DNA of 64,000 nt from Mesorhizobium sp. M1E.F.Ca.ET.045.02.1.1 (GTDB lineage Bacteria > Pseudomonadota > Alphaproteobacteria > Rhizobiales > Rhizobiaceae): positions 5,904,501 through 5,968,500 of the forward strand of contig NZ_CP034447.1 of assembly GCF_003952485.1 (NCBI RefSeq). Direction: 5' to 3'. Within the stretch, counting starts at the first letter, position 1. Each line of letters begins with the position of its first letter. Shown here one piece after another: positions 24,570 through 33,669 of the stretch. Below the pieces are notes generated by a model. It did not search any database. It saw only the letters and a list, made by a program, of their open reading frames with translations, and was not told the origin of the DNA. Made by a program: the position numbers and the translations under genes.

Positions 24570-26542
24570 GAGTTCGGAAGGCCGGCTCGCGCCAGCATTT
24601 CGAGAAACCGGGCGTGATGCTCATCCTTCACATAGCGCGGCATAAAACCGGGACAGACATTGCCCAGGTTGAGATGTGGAAGCTGCGACAGGCAATGATG
24701 GATGGCGCGTGAGGCTTCTTCATTGTTGCCGGTCGCCGAAGCAGCGGCCGCCCAGTAAAGGGCGCCGCGGACGAAACCCGGCTTTGTCCTGACCACCCTG
24801 CGGGCGACTTCGAGCGCCCGGCGGTCGTCGCCGCCGGCGAACAGCGCCACAGTCAGGCCATGATGGCGCCAGAAGTCAATGGCGTCGTGCGCGCCGAGCC
24901 GGATCGCTTCATTGGCCTCGCGCAGCGCCTCGCTCACCTGGCCGCGCAGGCCGTAGAGCTCGCCGAGATCGCCGTGGCCGCTCGGATAGCTCGGGTTGAG
25001 GCTGACCGCGTGACGGCATTCGACGATCGCCTCGTCGATCCGGCCGTCGCGCAAATAGGCAAAAGACAGGATGCAACGGGCGATTTCATCATCCGGCACG
25101 GCCCTTACCGCGTCTTCGGCAAGCCGGATCGCATTGTCGATGTGCTCGCGCTTGCCAGGCAGCGCACCAAATGCAAGTCCCATCGTGATCGCGATCGAGA
25201 GTGTCCGCTTTGCCCGAGCATTTTCGGGCGCAATCGACAGGGCCTTTTCGGCGAGTTCCTTCGACACCAGGAGCGAGTCCCGTGTCATCTCGAAGTACTT
25301 CATCAGAGCTTCATTCACCAACCTGCGCACTTCGGGGGTGCCCGGCGGGCTCTTGTCGCGGACCTTCCAATTGGTCAGTTGAAGTTCGAGGCTGACCGCC
25401 AGCACAACCGCCTGCGCGATCCTGTCCTGGAATTCGAGCGCGTCCTGCGAGTGGCCATCGAATTTCTGCGCCCAGATATTGTGGCCATCGGCGGCGTCGA
25501 CCAACTGAACGTTCACCCTCAGTTCGTCCCCGGACCTCTGGATGCTGCCGTTGAGCATGTAGCGGGCACGCGGGGCTGTCGTCGCCTTGGATTCCTCGCC
25601 ACCCTTCTCAAGCGGCGGGAGGCCGGAGAGCACGACGTAGTCGGCCACCTCGGAAAGCGCCGTGGTGATGTCATGGACCAGGCCCTTGGCGAAAAAATCG
25701 TCGCCGCGCTCGCCCGTCAGATTGACGAAGTCGGCGACGCTGATGGATGGACGCCCCAGGCGCTGACCGCCCGGAACACCGTTTGTCGATTGCTGGCTTG
25801 ATGAAATATCGGCGACAGAAAGAGATTGCCAAAGCGCTCTCGTCTCCGGGCTGACGTCGACACCGAACTCGTTCTTCAACACGCTTCTGCAAGCTTCGAA
25901 CGTTCGCTGGGCCTTGTCTCGCCGGCCGCACGCCACGAGCAGCTCCATCTTCAGGCGGTAGGACTCCTCTCGAGTCGGCTCCATGGCCAGAATTCGATCA
26001 GCCACGGCCAGTCCGCTTTCACCGTCCACGAGACGAGCGAGCTTTTCCAATGACTGAATCGCGCGGCTCAGCAGCCTTTCACGTTCCGATGCCGCCCAAT
26101 CGTCGAAAGCGTTGCTCCCGACATAAAAGCCATCGAGAAACGGCCCGGTGTAAAGCGCCAGGGCAGTTTCGAGATCCGGTGCAGAACGTGCCGACAGACC
26201 GGTTTCAAAATCCTCGACGTCAACCCGTACGGCGTCAGGCCTGAGGCCGATCAGGTCCTTGCGGGCGTGAAGGATATCCATGCCCGCTCGCGACAGATCC
26301 CGTCGCAGGACGCTGAGCGTTTGACGCAGACTGTTGCGCGAGTGTTCGCTGTCGCTGTCGCTCCACAAGAGATCAGCCAGCCGTTCCCTTGGCGCGGCCA
26401 TGCTTGGGCAGCGGGCCAGATAAGCGAGGATCGCCGGGCCTCGTTTTCCGGTCAACCAAACCGGACCGCCAGCTTCCTTTTCAATCTGGAAACCGCCGAG
26501 GAGTGAGATTCTGCCGACAGCGCAGCTGTCCCAACTTGCCAT
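24566..26542 (-). CDS. SARP-type regulator: winged helix-BTAD, TolB-like domain, TPRs
   Basis: 658 residues. Residues about 10-100 form an OmpR-like winged helix (LTGKRGPAILAYLAR, then RNSLRQTLSVLRRDL). Residues 105-245 are the bacterial transcriptional activation domain (ETALALYTGPFLDGFYV, ending FGVDVSPETRALW). A TolB/CyaE-like domain follows from about 265 (VADFVNLTGERGDDFFAKGLVHDITTAL), then TPR helices to the end. SARP activators bind direct repeats spaced by one DNA turn; such a repeat lies 29 bases upstream of this gene. The likely targets are the divergent sensor-MFS operon and the DUF1194 gene, plus the regulator itself. Confidence 0.88.
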   Translation of the reverse strand: MASWDSCAVGRISLLGGFQIEKEAGGPVWLTGKRGPAILAYLARCPSMAAPRERLADLLWSDSDSEHSRNSLRQTLSVLRRDLSRAGMDILHARKDLIGLRPDAVRVDVEDFETGLSARSAPDLETALALYTGPFLDGFYVGSNAFDDWAASERERLLSRAIQSLEKLARLVDGESGLAVADRILAMEPTREESYRLKMELLVACGRRDKAQRTFEACRSVLKNEFGVDVSPETRALWQSLSVADISSSQQSTNGVPGGQRLGRPSISVADFVNLTGERGDDFFAKGLVHDITTALSEVADYVVLSGLPPLEKGGEESKATTAPRARYMLNGSIQRSGDELRVNVQLVDAADGHNIWAQKFDGHSQDALEFQDRIAQAVVLAVSLELQLTNWKVRDKSPPGTPEVRRLVNEALMKYFEMTRDSLLVSKELAEKALSIAPENARAKRTLSIAITMGLAFGALPGKREHIDNAIRLAEDAVRAVPDDEIARCILSFAYLRDGRIDEAIVECRHAVSLNPSYPSGHGDLGELYGLRGQVSEALREANEAIRLGAHDAIDFWRHHGLTVALFAGGDDRRALEVARRVVRTKPGFVRGALYWAAAASATGNNEEASRAIHHCLSQLPHLNLGNVCPGFMPRYVKDEHHARFLEMLARAGLPNS

Positions 26543-26570
26543 TGCTTAGGGCCCCGAGCCTGACGGAATC

Positions 26571-26643
26571 CTAACTCAAAACTAACGCTTCGCAAACCGT
26601 AAGACCGCGCCTTCAAGCGCTGTCGTGACGGCAAATCAACTAG
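26571..26643 (+). promoter_or_regulatory. 73-bp conserved element, copy A
   Basis: Starts with CTAAC repeated after 11 bases (26571 and 26582) and ends ATCAACTAG. It aligns without gaps to copy B at 30597-30669: the first 19 bases are identical, and a second conserved block covers CAAGCGC to GTGACG, about 55 of 73 matches by eye. An 11-base period is what SARP-type activators recognise. It lies between the SARP gene and the sensor-MFS gene. Confidence 0.7.
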
Positions 26644-26739
26644 AGTGCTGCCACGGAGGCGTAGGGCAGTGACATGCAGCCGGCGCCGCTGATCGTTCGG
26701 CCAGATTTCGGGCGACTCCTGCTGCATATGAATAAATCG

Positions 26740-26759
26740 ATTCTATCTCTAAATAGAAT
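26740..26759. promoter_or_regulatory. AT-rich inverted repeat upstream of the sensor-MFS gene
   Basis: ATTCTAT and ATAGAAT flank six bases in an AT-rich stretch 36 bases before the ATG at 26795. It could be an operator or a leader hairpin. Confidence 0.4.
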
Positions 26760-26794
26760 TGAAAATAATAAATTATAAGGCCAGACAGCAACCA

Positions 26795-29560
26795 ATGACT
26801 CTACTTACGCGAATCTGGCTTTCCTTAACTATTGTCCTTACTATTGTCATTGCTGTCTTGTCTGTTCTTGTAAAATTACAGAATGAAGCCGTCTATTCGC
26901 AGCTTTTGCGACAACGCCTTTCGGTCATCGCAGCGGCAACCGCCGCCCCTTTCAGGTCGGTCTCGGAGTTGGGTCTGCCGATCGCTACGATACGCAATGC
27001 AGAGGCCCTGCTGAACCGGGCCTCTCAGACAGACCCGGCCATCTCCAACATCGTGTTGCTCGATCTATCGGGCAAGGTCGTCTGGTCGGTGTCGGACGTG
27101 CCCATTCCATTCACCGCGCGGCAAATGGGGCGCGCCATGGAAGAGGGCTCAAATGGCATGTGGGATCTTGAGACAGCAACCGCGTTGGTCAGCGGCGCGA
27201 GCATACTGGACGAGAGCGGTGAACCGTCAGGTGCATTAGCAGTCATCTACCCGACGGAGGAATTGCGGACGCACAATAGCCTGATCAGTTCGCAGATCCG
27301 GATGTCGGCGGCAGCACTCCTGGCCGGATTCTCGGCACTGGCCTACTTTGCGCTGCGCTACCGGCTGCGCGCGACCGTTCAAACCCTCGACGATATCGCC
27401 AGCCACGCCGAAGATGACACCATAGTGGCGGGCCGCGATTTTGCCGATTTTCACACCGCGCTTGTCGCCGGCACCGCAAAATACCGCATGGCACTGGCGA
27501 ACCTTACGGCGCTGCTGCCAGCCGACCGCGGAGGCAGTCCACCGGCAGGCGTGCAGGGCGCTGACGTGATCTCGGTTCCTGACTGCCCCATGGCTATTGC
27601 GGTATCGCGGAGGCTTACGCTGCTCATTGCCGCCCTGGTATTGGGGGTAACCGCGTCGCTCGGCGCCGTCGCCTACCGGAGCATAGATCAATCCTTCGCC
27701 CCCGAACTTGAAAGACGTACAAAGCTTATCGGCACCATAGCCAATGACGCCATCGCCCGCACGCTCCAGGCCGGCGTGTCGCTCGACATGATGGTTGGGG
27801 GACGGGATTTCTTCAGATCTCTGCTTCACGACTTTCCCGAAATCTCCTACTTCGCGCTTGTCACCAACCGCCCTATCCTGGAGGCGGGCGATCGGCCCCC
27901 GACGGCTACGACGCGTGAGACCGGGACCGTGGTGCCGATCGTCGTCGACGGCAAGGCGATCGCCAATCTCGTCGTCATCAAGAATGCCGGCTACCTGTCG
28001 CGCGAGTTCCGGGATGTGGTCCTCGACCTCCTGGTCGTGACTTTGGTCACAATTCTTTTGGCGGTCGAACTGGTCTCGGTCATGACCAACCACTCGCTGG
28101 CCGCACCGCTGAACCGCCTCGACTACATTCTGAAGCTGCAGGCGGCCGGTGATTTCTCCCGCAGCATACTGGCACACGGGATCAGCGCCGTCGATCGGCT
28201 GGGCCAAGCCCTTTCTTTGAGGGCGGAGCGGCTTGGCGCAATGATGGCGGCCGTTCGTGGACTGCCCGATGGCAACCGCGCCCTGCAATTGGAACCGGGT
28301 CTCATCATCCCGGCCGGCAGGCCGTTGATCATGAGGTTCTGCAGTCTCAGCGATGTGCGGCTTCCCCTGTTCCTGATCGCAGCGGCCGACTCCTTTTCGC
28401 TGTCGTTCTTTTCGCTTTATGTCCGCGACGCTGACAACCCGTTGACCTGGCTCAATCCAGGCATCGTCATCAGCTTGCCGCTGGCCGCCTATCTCATCGC
28501 CATCGTTGCCGGCTCACCCTATGCGCGACCGCTATCCAAGCGCTTTGGCCACCGCAATCTGTTCCTGTTTGCATCGATCCCAGCGGCTCTCGCCAACATT
28601 GGCTACTTTATTTCCAGCAATGTAGTGGAAATCATCTTTTTCAGTGTTCTCAGCGGCATTGGCTATGCCTTTGCTTCGCTCTCCTGCCAAGACTACGTCA
28701 TCGACGCTGCCCCAAAGGAGCAACGCGGCCAGGCGCTCGGCCTGTTCCATGTGGCACTGTTCGGCGGCTTTTATGCCGGAACTGCATTGGGCGGCGTGAT
28801 GGCCGACCGCCTGGGCGAGCGAAGCGTGTTCCTGGTCTGCGCAGCTTTGATCCTGACCTCGGCTGCCATGATCACCCAGATGCTGCCCGCAGCCAGCCAG
28901 GTTTCGGCGATGGCCAAAACGGGCGATCGCGCCAGCCTGGGGCAGTTACTTGGAACGATGGCTGACGGGAAGTTCGCGACACTGCTGTTTGGCATTATCC
29001 TGCCCCAGACGATCCTCGATCAGGTCTTCATCTCGTACCTGCTGTCGCTGCAGATGAATGCGCTGGGCGCCTCCGCAGCCGATACCGGTCGTATGATGAT
29101 GATCTATTTCCTCATGGTCATCCTGTCGGGGTCGCTTTACGGGCGGCTTCCGGCGGACAAGGTTCCGGCAGTGATCATCACCATAGCCGGAGCGCTGCTT
29201 GGCGGCGTGACGCTGCTCGCGGCGGCGGCGGTTACCACCAGCTGGACCATGGTAACTGCCGCAATCGGAACCGGTCTCGGCTACGGGCTGGTGACCGGGC
29301 CGCGGACGGCCACGGTGCTGGAATTGGCGGAAGGTCGGCTGGCCCATATCGGCTCGGAAAGACTCCTCGGCACGGTAAGGGTCATGGAGCGACTCGGCAG
29401 CGTGGCGGGCCTGATCGTCATTGCCGGCGTCGCAGGACGGTTTGGCTACTCCGCCGGAATGGGCCTCATCGCCGTTTTGGTCCTAGCCGGCGTTGGCACG
29501 TATTTCATCCACCACGTGGCGAGCCTCGGCTTGCCGATCATCGAGGGGAGGAAAGCATGA
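26795..29560 (+). CDS. Fusion of two membrane sensor modules with an MFS transporter
   Basis: 921 residues with an unusual order: TM1 (6-27), extracytoplasmic domain (~28-168, Cache-like, with IVLLDLSGKVVWSVSD), TM2 (170-187), cytoplasmic linker, TM3 (272-293), a second extracytoplasmic domain (~295-405), TM4 (408-430), a HAMP-like helix pair (431-480), and an MFS transporter (about 520-921). The MFS part shows PLSKRFGHRN and a second-half equivalent, plus an internal AAPKEQRGQALG segment. The ATG at 26795 was chosen over a TTG at 26759. The 3' end overlaps the binding-protein gene by four bases (ATGA). It looks like a transporter gated by, or signalling through, two ligand sensors. Confidence 0.82.
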   Translation: MTLLTRIWLSLTIVLTIVIAVLSVLVKLQNEAVYSQLLRQRLSVIAAATAAPFRSVSELGLPIATIRNAEALLNRASQTDPAISNIVLLDLSGKVVWSVSDVPIPFTARQMGRAMEEGSNGMWDLETATALVSGASILDESGEPSGALAVIYPTEELRTHNSLISSQIRMSAAALLAGFSALAYFALRYRLRATVQTLDDIASHAEDDTIVAGRDFADFHTALVAGTAKYRMALANLTALLPADRGGSPPAGVQGADVISVPDCPMAIAVSRRLTLLIAALVLGVTASLGAVAYRSIDQSFAPELERRTKLIGTIANDAIARTLQAGVSLDMMVGGRDFFRSLLHDFPEISYFALVTNRPILEAGDRPPTATTRETGTVVPIVVDGKAIANLVVIKNAGYLSREFRDVVLDLLVVTLVTILLAVELVSVMTNHSLAAPLNRLDYILKLQAAGDFSRSILAHGISAVDRLGQALSLRAERLGAMMAAVRGLPDGNRALQLEPGLIIPAGRPLIMRFCSLSDVRLPLFLIAAADSFSLSFFSLYVRDADNPLTWLNPGIVISLPLAAYLIAIVAGSPYARPLSKRFGHRNLFLFASIPAALANIGYFISSNVVEIIFFSVLSGIGYAFASLSCQDYVIDAAPKEQRGQALGLFHVALFGGFYAGTALGGVMADRLGERSVFLVCAALILTSAAMITQMLPAASQVSAMAKTGDRASLGQLLGTMADGKFATLLFGIILPQTILDQVFISYLLSLQMNALGASAADTGRMMMIYFLMVILSGSLYGRLPADKVPAVIITIAGALLGGVTLLAAAAVTTSWTMVTAAIGTGLGYGLVTGPRTATVLELAEGRLAHIGSERLLGTVRVMERLGSVAGLIVIAGVAGRFGYSAGMGLIAVLVLAGVGTYFIHHVASLGLPIIEGRKA

Positions 29561-30561
29561 AATTCGCAAATTGCATGTTGATCGGGGCCGTTCTGGCTGC
29601 TTGCGTCGTTCTCCCGCCTCAGGCGGAAGCGGCGAAGAAGACTGTCGTGATGATCACCTGGCTGGGCTGCGAGGATGTCTGTAAAGGCGTGAAGGATTCG
29701 CTCGAGGAAAAGAAAGTCGATGTCAGCTTCGTCGTTGACGATGCGGCACAGGACAAGAGCAAGCTGCCCGGCTTCATCAAGGACGCACGCCAGCGCAAGG
29801 CCGACGTGGTGGTCACCTGGGGCACAAAGACCACGCTCGGCATGGTCGGCACGTTGAAGGATCAGCAGAATCCCGAATTTCTCAACGACATCCCGGTGGT
29901 GTTCACCGTCGTGGCCGACCCGGTCGGGGCGGGCATCATCGAGAGCTACGACAAAACAGGCCGCGCCAATGTGACCGGCACCCGAAACAGGGTCCCCGAA
30001 AGCGTCAACATCAAGAGCATCAAGCGCTACCTGCCGAGTTTCGACCATCTGGGTCTCCTGTTCGATCGCAGCGAGCCCAACTCCGTGAAGAAGATGGAGG
30101 AACTGACGGCATTGTCGCAGAAAATGAAGTTCGCTTTCGATGCCTTGCCGCTCCCGGCACTTCCAGACGGCTCACCGGATCCAGCCAAGCTTCCGGGCGC
30201 CGCCGCCCAGTTGAAACAAGCCGGCGTGCAGTTCGTCTATCTGGGGTCGAGCACGTTCCTGGAGAAGAACGCCGACGCCTTCACCAGTGCTGCCGTGGCT
30301 AACGGCCTGCCAGTTCTCAGCCCCTACGAGCATCTGGTCGGCGAGTCCCAAGCGCTGATGTCGGTGGCCGCCCGCGACTACGACGTCGGCAAGCTTGCGG
30401 GAGACCAAGTGGCCAAGATCCTGATGGAGAACGCCAAGCCCGGCGACATGCCGGTCGTAGCTATCGACAAGTTTGCCTATCTGGTGAACATGAAGGTTGC
30501 CAGGAAGCTCAACCTGCTCCCGCCGGTTGAGTTCCTGCAATTTGTAGAGAAGGTGGAGTAG
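29557..30561 (+). CDS. ABC-type substrate-binding protein (ABC_sub_bind/TrpX-like), orphan
   Basis: 334 residues with a signal peptide (residues ~1-25, ending AEA). The pattern VVVTWGTKTTLG, PVVFTVVADPVGAGI, then NVTGT and LGLLFDRSEPNS, is that of PF04392 proteins such as TrpX/YtrX. It ends VEKVE with a normal length. The start overlaps the sensor-MFS stop, so the two are translationally coupled. No ABC permease or ATPase is present; the obvious partner is the MFS fusion, whose sensor domains face the same compartment. Confidence 0.88.
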   Translation: MKFANCMLIGAVLAACVVLPPQAEAAKKTVVMITWLGCEDVCKGVKDSLEEKKVDVSFVVDDAAQDKSKLPGFIKDARQRKADVVVTWGTKTTLGMVGTLKDQQNPEFLNDIPVVFTVVADPVGAGIIESYDKTGRANVTGTRNRVPESVNIKSIKRYLPSFDHLGLLFDRSEPNSVKKMEELTALSQKMKFAFDALPLPALPDGSPDPAKLPGAAAQLKQAGVQFVYLGSSTFLEKNADAFTSAAVANGLPVLSPYEHLVGESQALMSVAARDYDVGKLAGDQVAKILMENAKPGDMPVVAIDKFAYLVNMKVARKLNLLPPVEFLQFVEKVE

Positions 30562-30596
30562 CTTTGGGAGGAACTGCCCGCCTCCTTCTCCAGATT

Positions 30597-30669
30597 CTAA
30601 CTCAAAACTAACGCTGTGGAACCTCCGGGGCCCCGCCTCCAAGCGCGGCCGTGACGATACATCAATTAG
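30597..30669 (+). promoter_or_regulatory. 73-bp conserved element, copy B
   Basis: Ungapped match to copy A at 26571-26643, with the same CTAAC direct repeat at 30597 and 30608 (11-base period) and ending ATCAATTAG. It lies 62 bases before the DUF1194 gene and after the binding-protein gene, so it probably drives the former under the same regulator as the sensor-MFS operon. Confidence 0.7.
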
Positions 30670-30730
30670 GCTTCGCTGAATTAGGGATGACTGAAACCTG
30701 CCACAGGTTTCCGGTCCGGGGGTGCGGCGG

Positions 30731-31585
30731 ATGTCGAAGCTCACAGCCAACTTGCTCCTGCTTGCGGACGCAGCCTTCTGTCGCGCACAGGCGCGCGGCA
30801 GATTTCCTGCGTCGCCGGACCGGCAAGCCGGAAAGCGTGCCCATTCCTTGCTGAGACTGGCGACGCTCGCCGCCGCGGCGTTTTGGGCGCCGGCCACGCA
30901 GGCCGCCAACGTCGATGGCGCGAAGATGAACGTCGACGTCGCCGTGGTCTTCGCCGTCGACTTCTCCTCCTCGATCGATCCCAAGATCGCCGACCTGCAG
31001 CGCGAGGGGCATGCCGCGGCGCTCACCTCGCCCGAGATCATCAGCGCCATCTCCCAGAATTACATCGGCTGCATCGGCGTGGCCTATTTCGAATGGTCGA
31101 GCCCCGGCTACTCGCGCACCGTGCTGCCTTGGACGCGCATCTGCGGCCTGGAAGACGCCAAGGCAGCAGCGTCGGTGATCAGAGGAAAAGGCGATACCGG
31201 CTACCTCCGTCGAGGCCGGGGCGGGACTTCGGTTTCGGCGGCAATCGACGTCGGAAGCCTTCTACTCGGGGAGTTTCCCGGAAATGCCATGAAGAAGGTG
31301 ATCGATATCTCCTCCAACGGCGAGAACAATGACGGGCTGCCCGTCCAGCCGAGCCGGGAAAACGCCATCGCCAGGGGATACACGATCAACGCGATCGCCA
31401 TTCCGGCGGACGACGAGGATTCCGCCCAACCGCTGGCATCCTACTTTGCGCGATCCGTCATCGGAGGCTCACAAGCCTTCGTGATGTCACCGAAGGGAGC
31501 GCACGACTACGTCACGGCCCTTCGGCGCAAGCTGGTGACCGAAGTGAGCATGAATGTCGACGTTCCGGCAGCCGGCATTCAATAG
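30731..31585 (+). CDS. DUF1194 secreted VWA-like protein
   Basis: 284 residues. After a hydrophobic segment (about 38-55, ending ATQA) the mature part begins with NVDVAVVFAVDFSSSIDP, a MIDAS-like DxSxS motif, and continues YIGCIGVAYFEWSSPGYSRTVLPW, GGTSVSAAIDVG and KKVIDISSNGENN, the DUF1194 family pattern. The N-terminal ~35 residues before the hydrophobic segment are unusual for a signal peptide; an internal start is possible. Copy B of the 73-bp element lies upstream, tying it to the SARP locus. Function unknown; VWA folds usually mediate metal-dependent protein binding. Confidence 0.8.
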   Translation: MSKLTANLLLLADAAFCRAQARGRFPASPDRQAGKRAHSLLRLATLAAAAFWAPATQAANVDGAKMNVDVAVVFAVDFSSSIDPKIADLQREGHAAALTSPEIISAISQNYIGCIGVAYFEWSSPGYSRTVLPWTRICGLEDAKAAASVIRGKGDTGYLRRGRGGTSVSAAIDVGSLLLGEFPGNAMKKVIDISSNGENNDGLPVQPSRENAIARGYTINAIAIPADDEDSAQPLASYFARSVIGGSQAFVMSPKGAHDYVTALRRKLVTEVSMNVDVPAAGIQ

Positions 31586-31653
31586 GCTTGCGCGACCGCA
31601 ACTTCGATCGTGATGCTGGCGCGCCGCGCGCGATAACGGCGCAGGGCCGACCC

Positions 31654-33642
31654 TCATCCTTCCCTTAGCCAGACCAGCATCTCGCCGGGATCGCGGTTGT
31701 CCCAGGCGAAGTACGGGACCGCCTTGAGCTTCGTTTCGTCCATGGCAGGCGGCTCGGCGCGGTAGAGATCGCCGCCCCAGTTCTCCGTCTCGGCCCGGCT
31801 GCCGATAGCCGAAAGCGTGACGATGCCGCCGAGCAGGTTCGGCTCGGCATGCGCCTCGAGCCTGGCCTCGCGCGGCAGGGCGATGCGATGCAGCCCGCCG
31901 CCATTGTCGGTTTCCTCGACGCAGTAGATCAGCGGGCCGCGCGCCAGCGCCACGCGGCCGATGTCTTGCCGCACGTGTGGATTGGCAAAGAGGCGCGCCA
32001 TCGACATTTCGAGGTCGAGCTCGACCCTGTCGCCCTGGCACCATTCGCCCCGGATCGCGGCGTAGCCGTCGCTCGTCGCCGTATCGAGATCGACCAACTT
32101 GCCATTCACCTGCAGCGCCGCCTTGCGGCACCAGGCGGGTATGCGCAGGTGAAGCGTGAACTCGACCGGCGTCTCCGCCTCGATCTCGATCGCGACCGCG
32201 CCGTCCCATGGATAGTTGCTGGTCTGGACGAGGCTGACGGGCCGGCCGGCGATCTCGAAGCGGGCGGTCGAGTCGCCGTAGAGATGCACGGCCAGCGCAT
32301 CGTCGGCGAGGCCGTAGAAATAGGAGCCGATGGAGGCCACCATGCGGCCGATATTGGGCGGGCAGCACGGGCAGCGGTGCCACTTCCAGCGATGGTGGCC
32401 GCCCCGGCTCTCCAGCGGGTTCTCGTAGAAGAACAGCGAGCCGTCGAGCGACAGGCCCGAGATCGAGCCGTTGTAGAGCGCGCGCTCCATCATGTCGGCG
32501 TAGCTGGCGTTCGGCCCCATGCCGAGCATGCGGCTCGCCCAGAACACCAGGCCGACCGAGGCGCAGGTCTCGGCATAGGCGGTCTCGTTGGGCAGGTCGT
32601 AGTCGCTGGTGAAGCCTTCATTGTGCGCCGACGGCCCGAGGCCGCCGGTGACATAGAGGCTCTTGGTCGTCAAATCGTCCCACAGCCTGTCGAGTGCCGC
32701 GCGCAAGCTGTCGTCGCCATATTCGGTCGCAATGTCGGCCATACCGGAGAAGAGGTACATCGCCCTGACCGCGTGGCCGACGACCTTATCCTGCTCGCGC
32801 ACCGGCTTGTGCGACTGATTGTATTCGTAGGTCTTGAAATGATAGGCCTTCGGGTCGGCGCCGCGGGCGCGCGCCTCCTCGTCGAAATAATGCGGCTGCT
32901 GGCCACGCTGGTCGATGAAATATTTGGCGAGCTCCATGTATTTCTTCTCGCCCGTCGCTCGCGCCAGCTTGACCAGCGCCAGCTCGATCTCCTCATGGCC
33001 GCAGTAGCCCTTCCTTTTGCCGGGTTCCGGGCCGAACATCGAGGCGATGTGGTCGGCATAGCGGCACATGATGTCGAGCAGCTTGCGCTTGCCCGTCGCC
33101 TGGTAGTAGGCGACGGCGCCCTCGATCAGGTGGCCGGCGCAATAGAGCTCGTGGCAATCGCGCAGGTTGGTCCAGCGCAGGCCGGGCTGGATGCGCTGGT
33201 ACCAGCTCGATAGATAGCCGTCCGGCTGCTGCAGCTTGCCGTACATGTCGATGACGGCATCGATCTTCTTTTCCAATTCCGGATTGCGGCGACGGTAGAG
33301 CGAATAGGCCGCGGTCTCGATGGTCTTGCCCCAGTCGGAATCCCAGAACATCTGCGTCGTCACCGTCGATCCGGTGAACTCGGCGCCCTGGGCGCCCGCC
33401 TCATCCGGCGACGGCGAATGGAACGGAATGACGACGCCCGGCGACGGCCGGTCCGGATCGATCTGCTCCAGCATGCGCGCCTCGACGCAGCGGTCGTAGA
33501 GGATGCCGGCGGTCTTGCTAGCCACCGCATCGACCCGGTCGCCCCAGAAGCCGCGGACATCGACCTGCGGCACCGGCAGCGGCCGGAAGGCGAGCTTCGG
33601 CTTGGCAGTGTCGGTTGCGGCGGCGGGCTGCGATGCGGTCAT
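31654..33642 (-). CDS. GH127 family glycoside hydrolase (beta-L-arabinofuranosidase type)
   Basis: 662 residues, typical length. Conserved segments: FWDSDWGKTIETAAYSL, DGYLSSWYQRI, DCHELYCAGHLIEGAVAYY, YAETCASVGLVFWASRM and WHRCPCCPPNIGRMVASIGSYFY. The Glu and three cysteines in these last two segments match the zinc site and nucleophilic cysteine of GH127 beta-L-arabinofuranosidases. No signal peptide, so it acts in the cytoplasm on imported oligosaccharides. It is the last gene of the LacI-ABC operon, 27 bases after permease 2. Confidence 0.9.
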   Translation of the reverse strand: MTASQPAAATDTAKPKLAFRPLPVPQVDVRGFWGDRVDAVASKTAGILYDRCVEARMLEQIDPDRPSPGVVIPFHSPSPDEAGAQGAEFTGSTVTTQMFWDSDWGKTIETAAYSLYRRRNPELEKKIDAVIDMYGKLQQPDGYLSSWYQRIQPGLRWTNLRDCHELYCAGHLIEGAVAYYQATGKRKLLDIMCRYADHIASMFGPEPGKRKGYCGHEEIELALVKLARATGEKKYMELAKYFIDQRGQQPHYFDEEARARGADPKAYHFKTYEYNQSHKPVREQDKVVGHAVRAMYLFSGMADIATEYGDDSLRAALDRLWDDLTTKSLYVTGGLGPSAHNEGFTSDYDLPNETAYAETCASVGLVFWASRMLGMGPNASYADMMERALYNGSISGLSLDGSLFFYENPLESRGGHHRWKWHRCPCCPPNIGRMVASIGSYFYGLADDALAVHLYGDSTARFEIAGRPVSLVQTSNYPWDGAVAIEIEAETPVEFTLHLRIPAWCRKAALQVNGKLVDLDTATSDGYAAIRGEWCQGDRVELDLEMSMARLFANPHVRQDIGRVALARGPLIYCVEETDNGGGLHRIALPREARLEAHAEPNLLGGIVTLSAIGSRAETENWGGDLYRAEPPAMDETKLKAVPYFAWDNRDPGEMLVWLREG

Positions 33643-33669
33643 AACGTCACTCCATTCGAATGCGGCAAA

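Noticed and set aside
31849..33213. Long plus-strand frame opposite the GH127 gene
   Set aside because: Composition rich in Arg, Ala and His typical of antisense high-GC frames, no family pattern.
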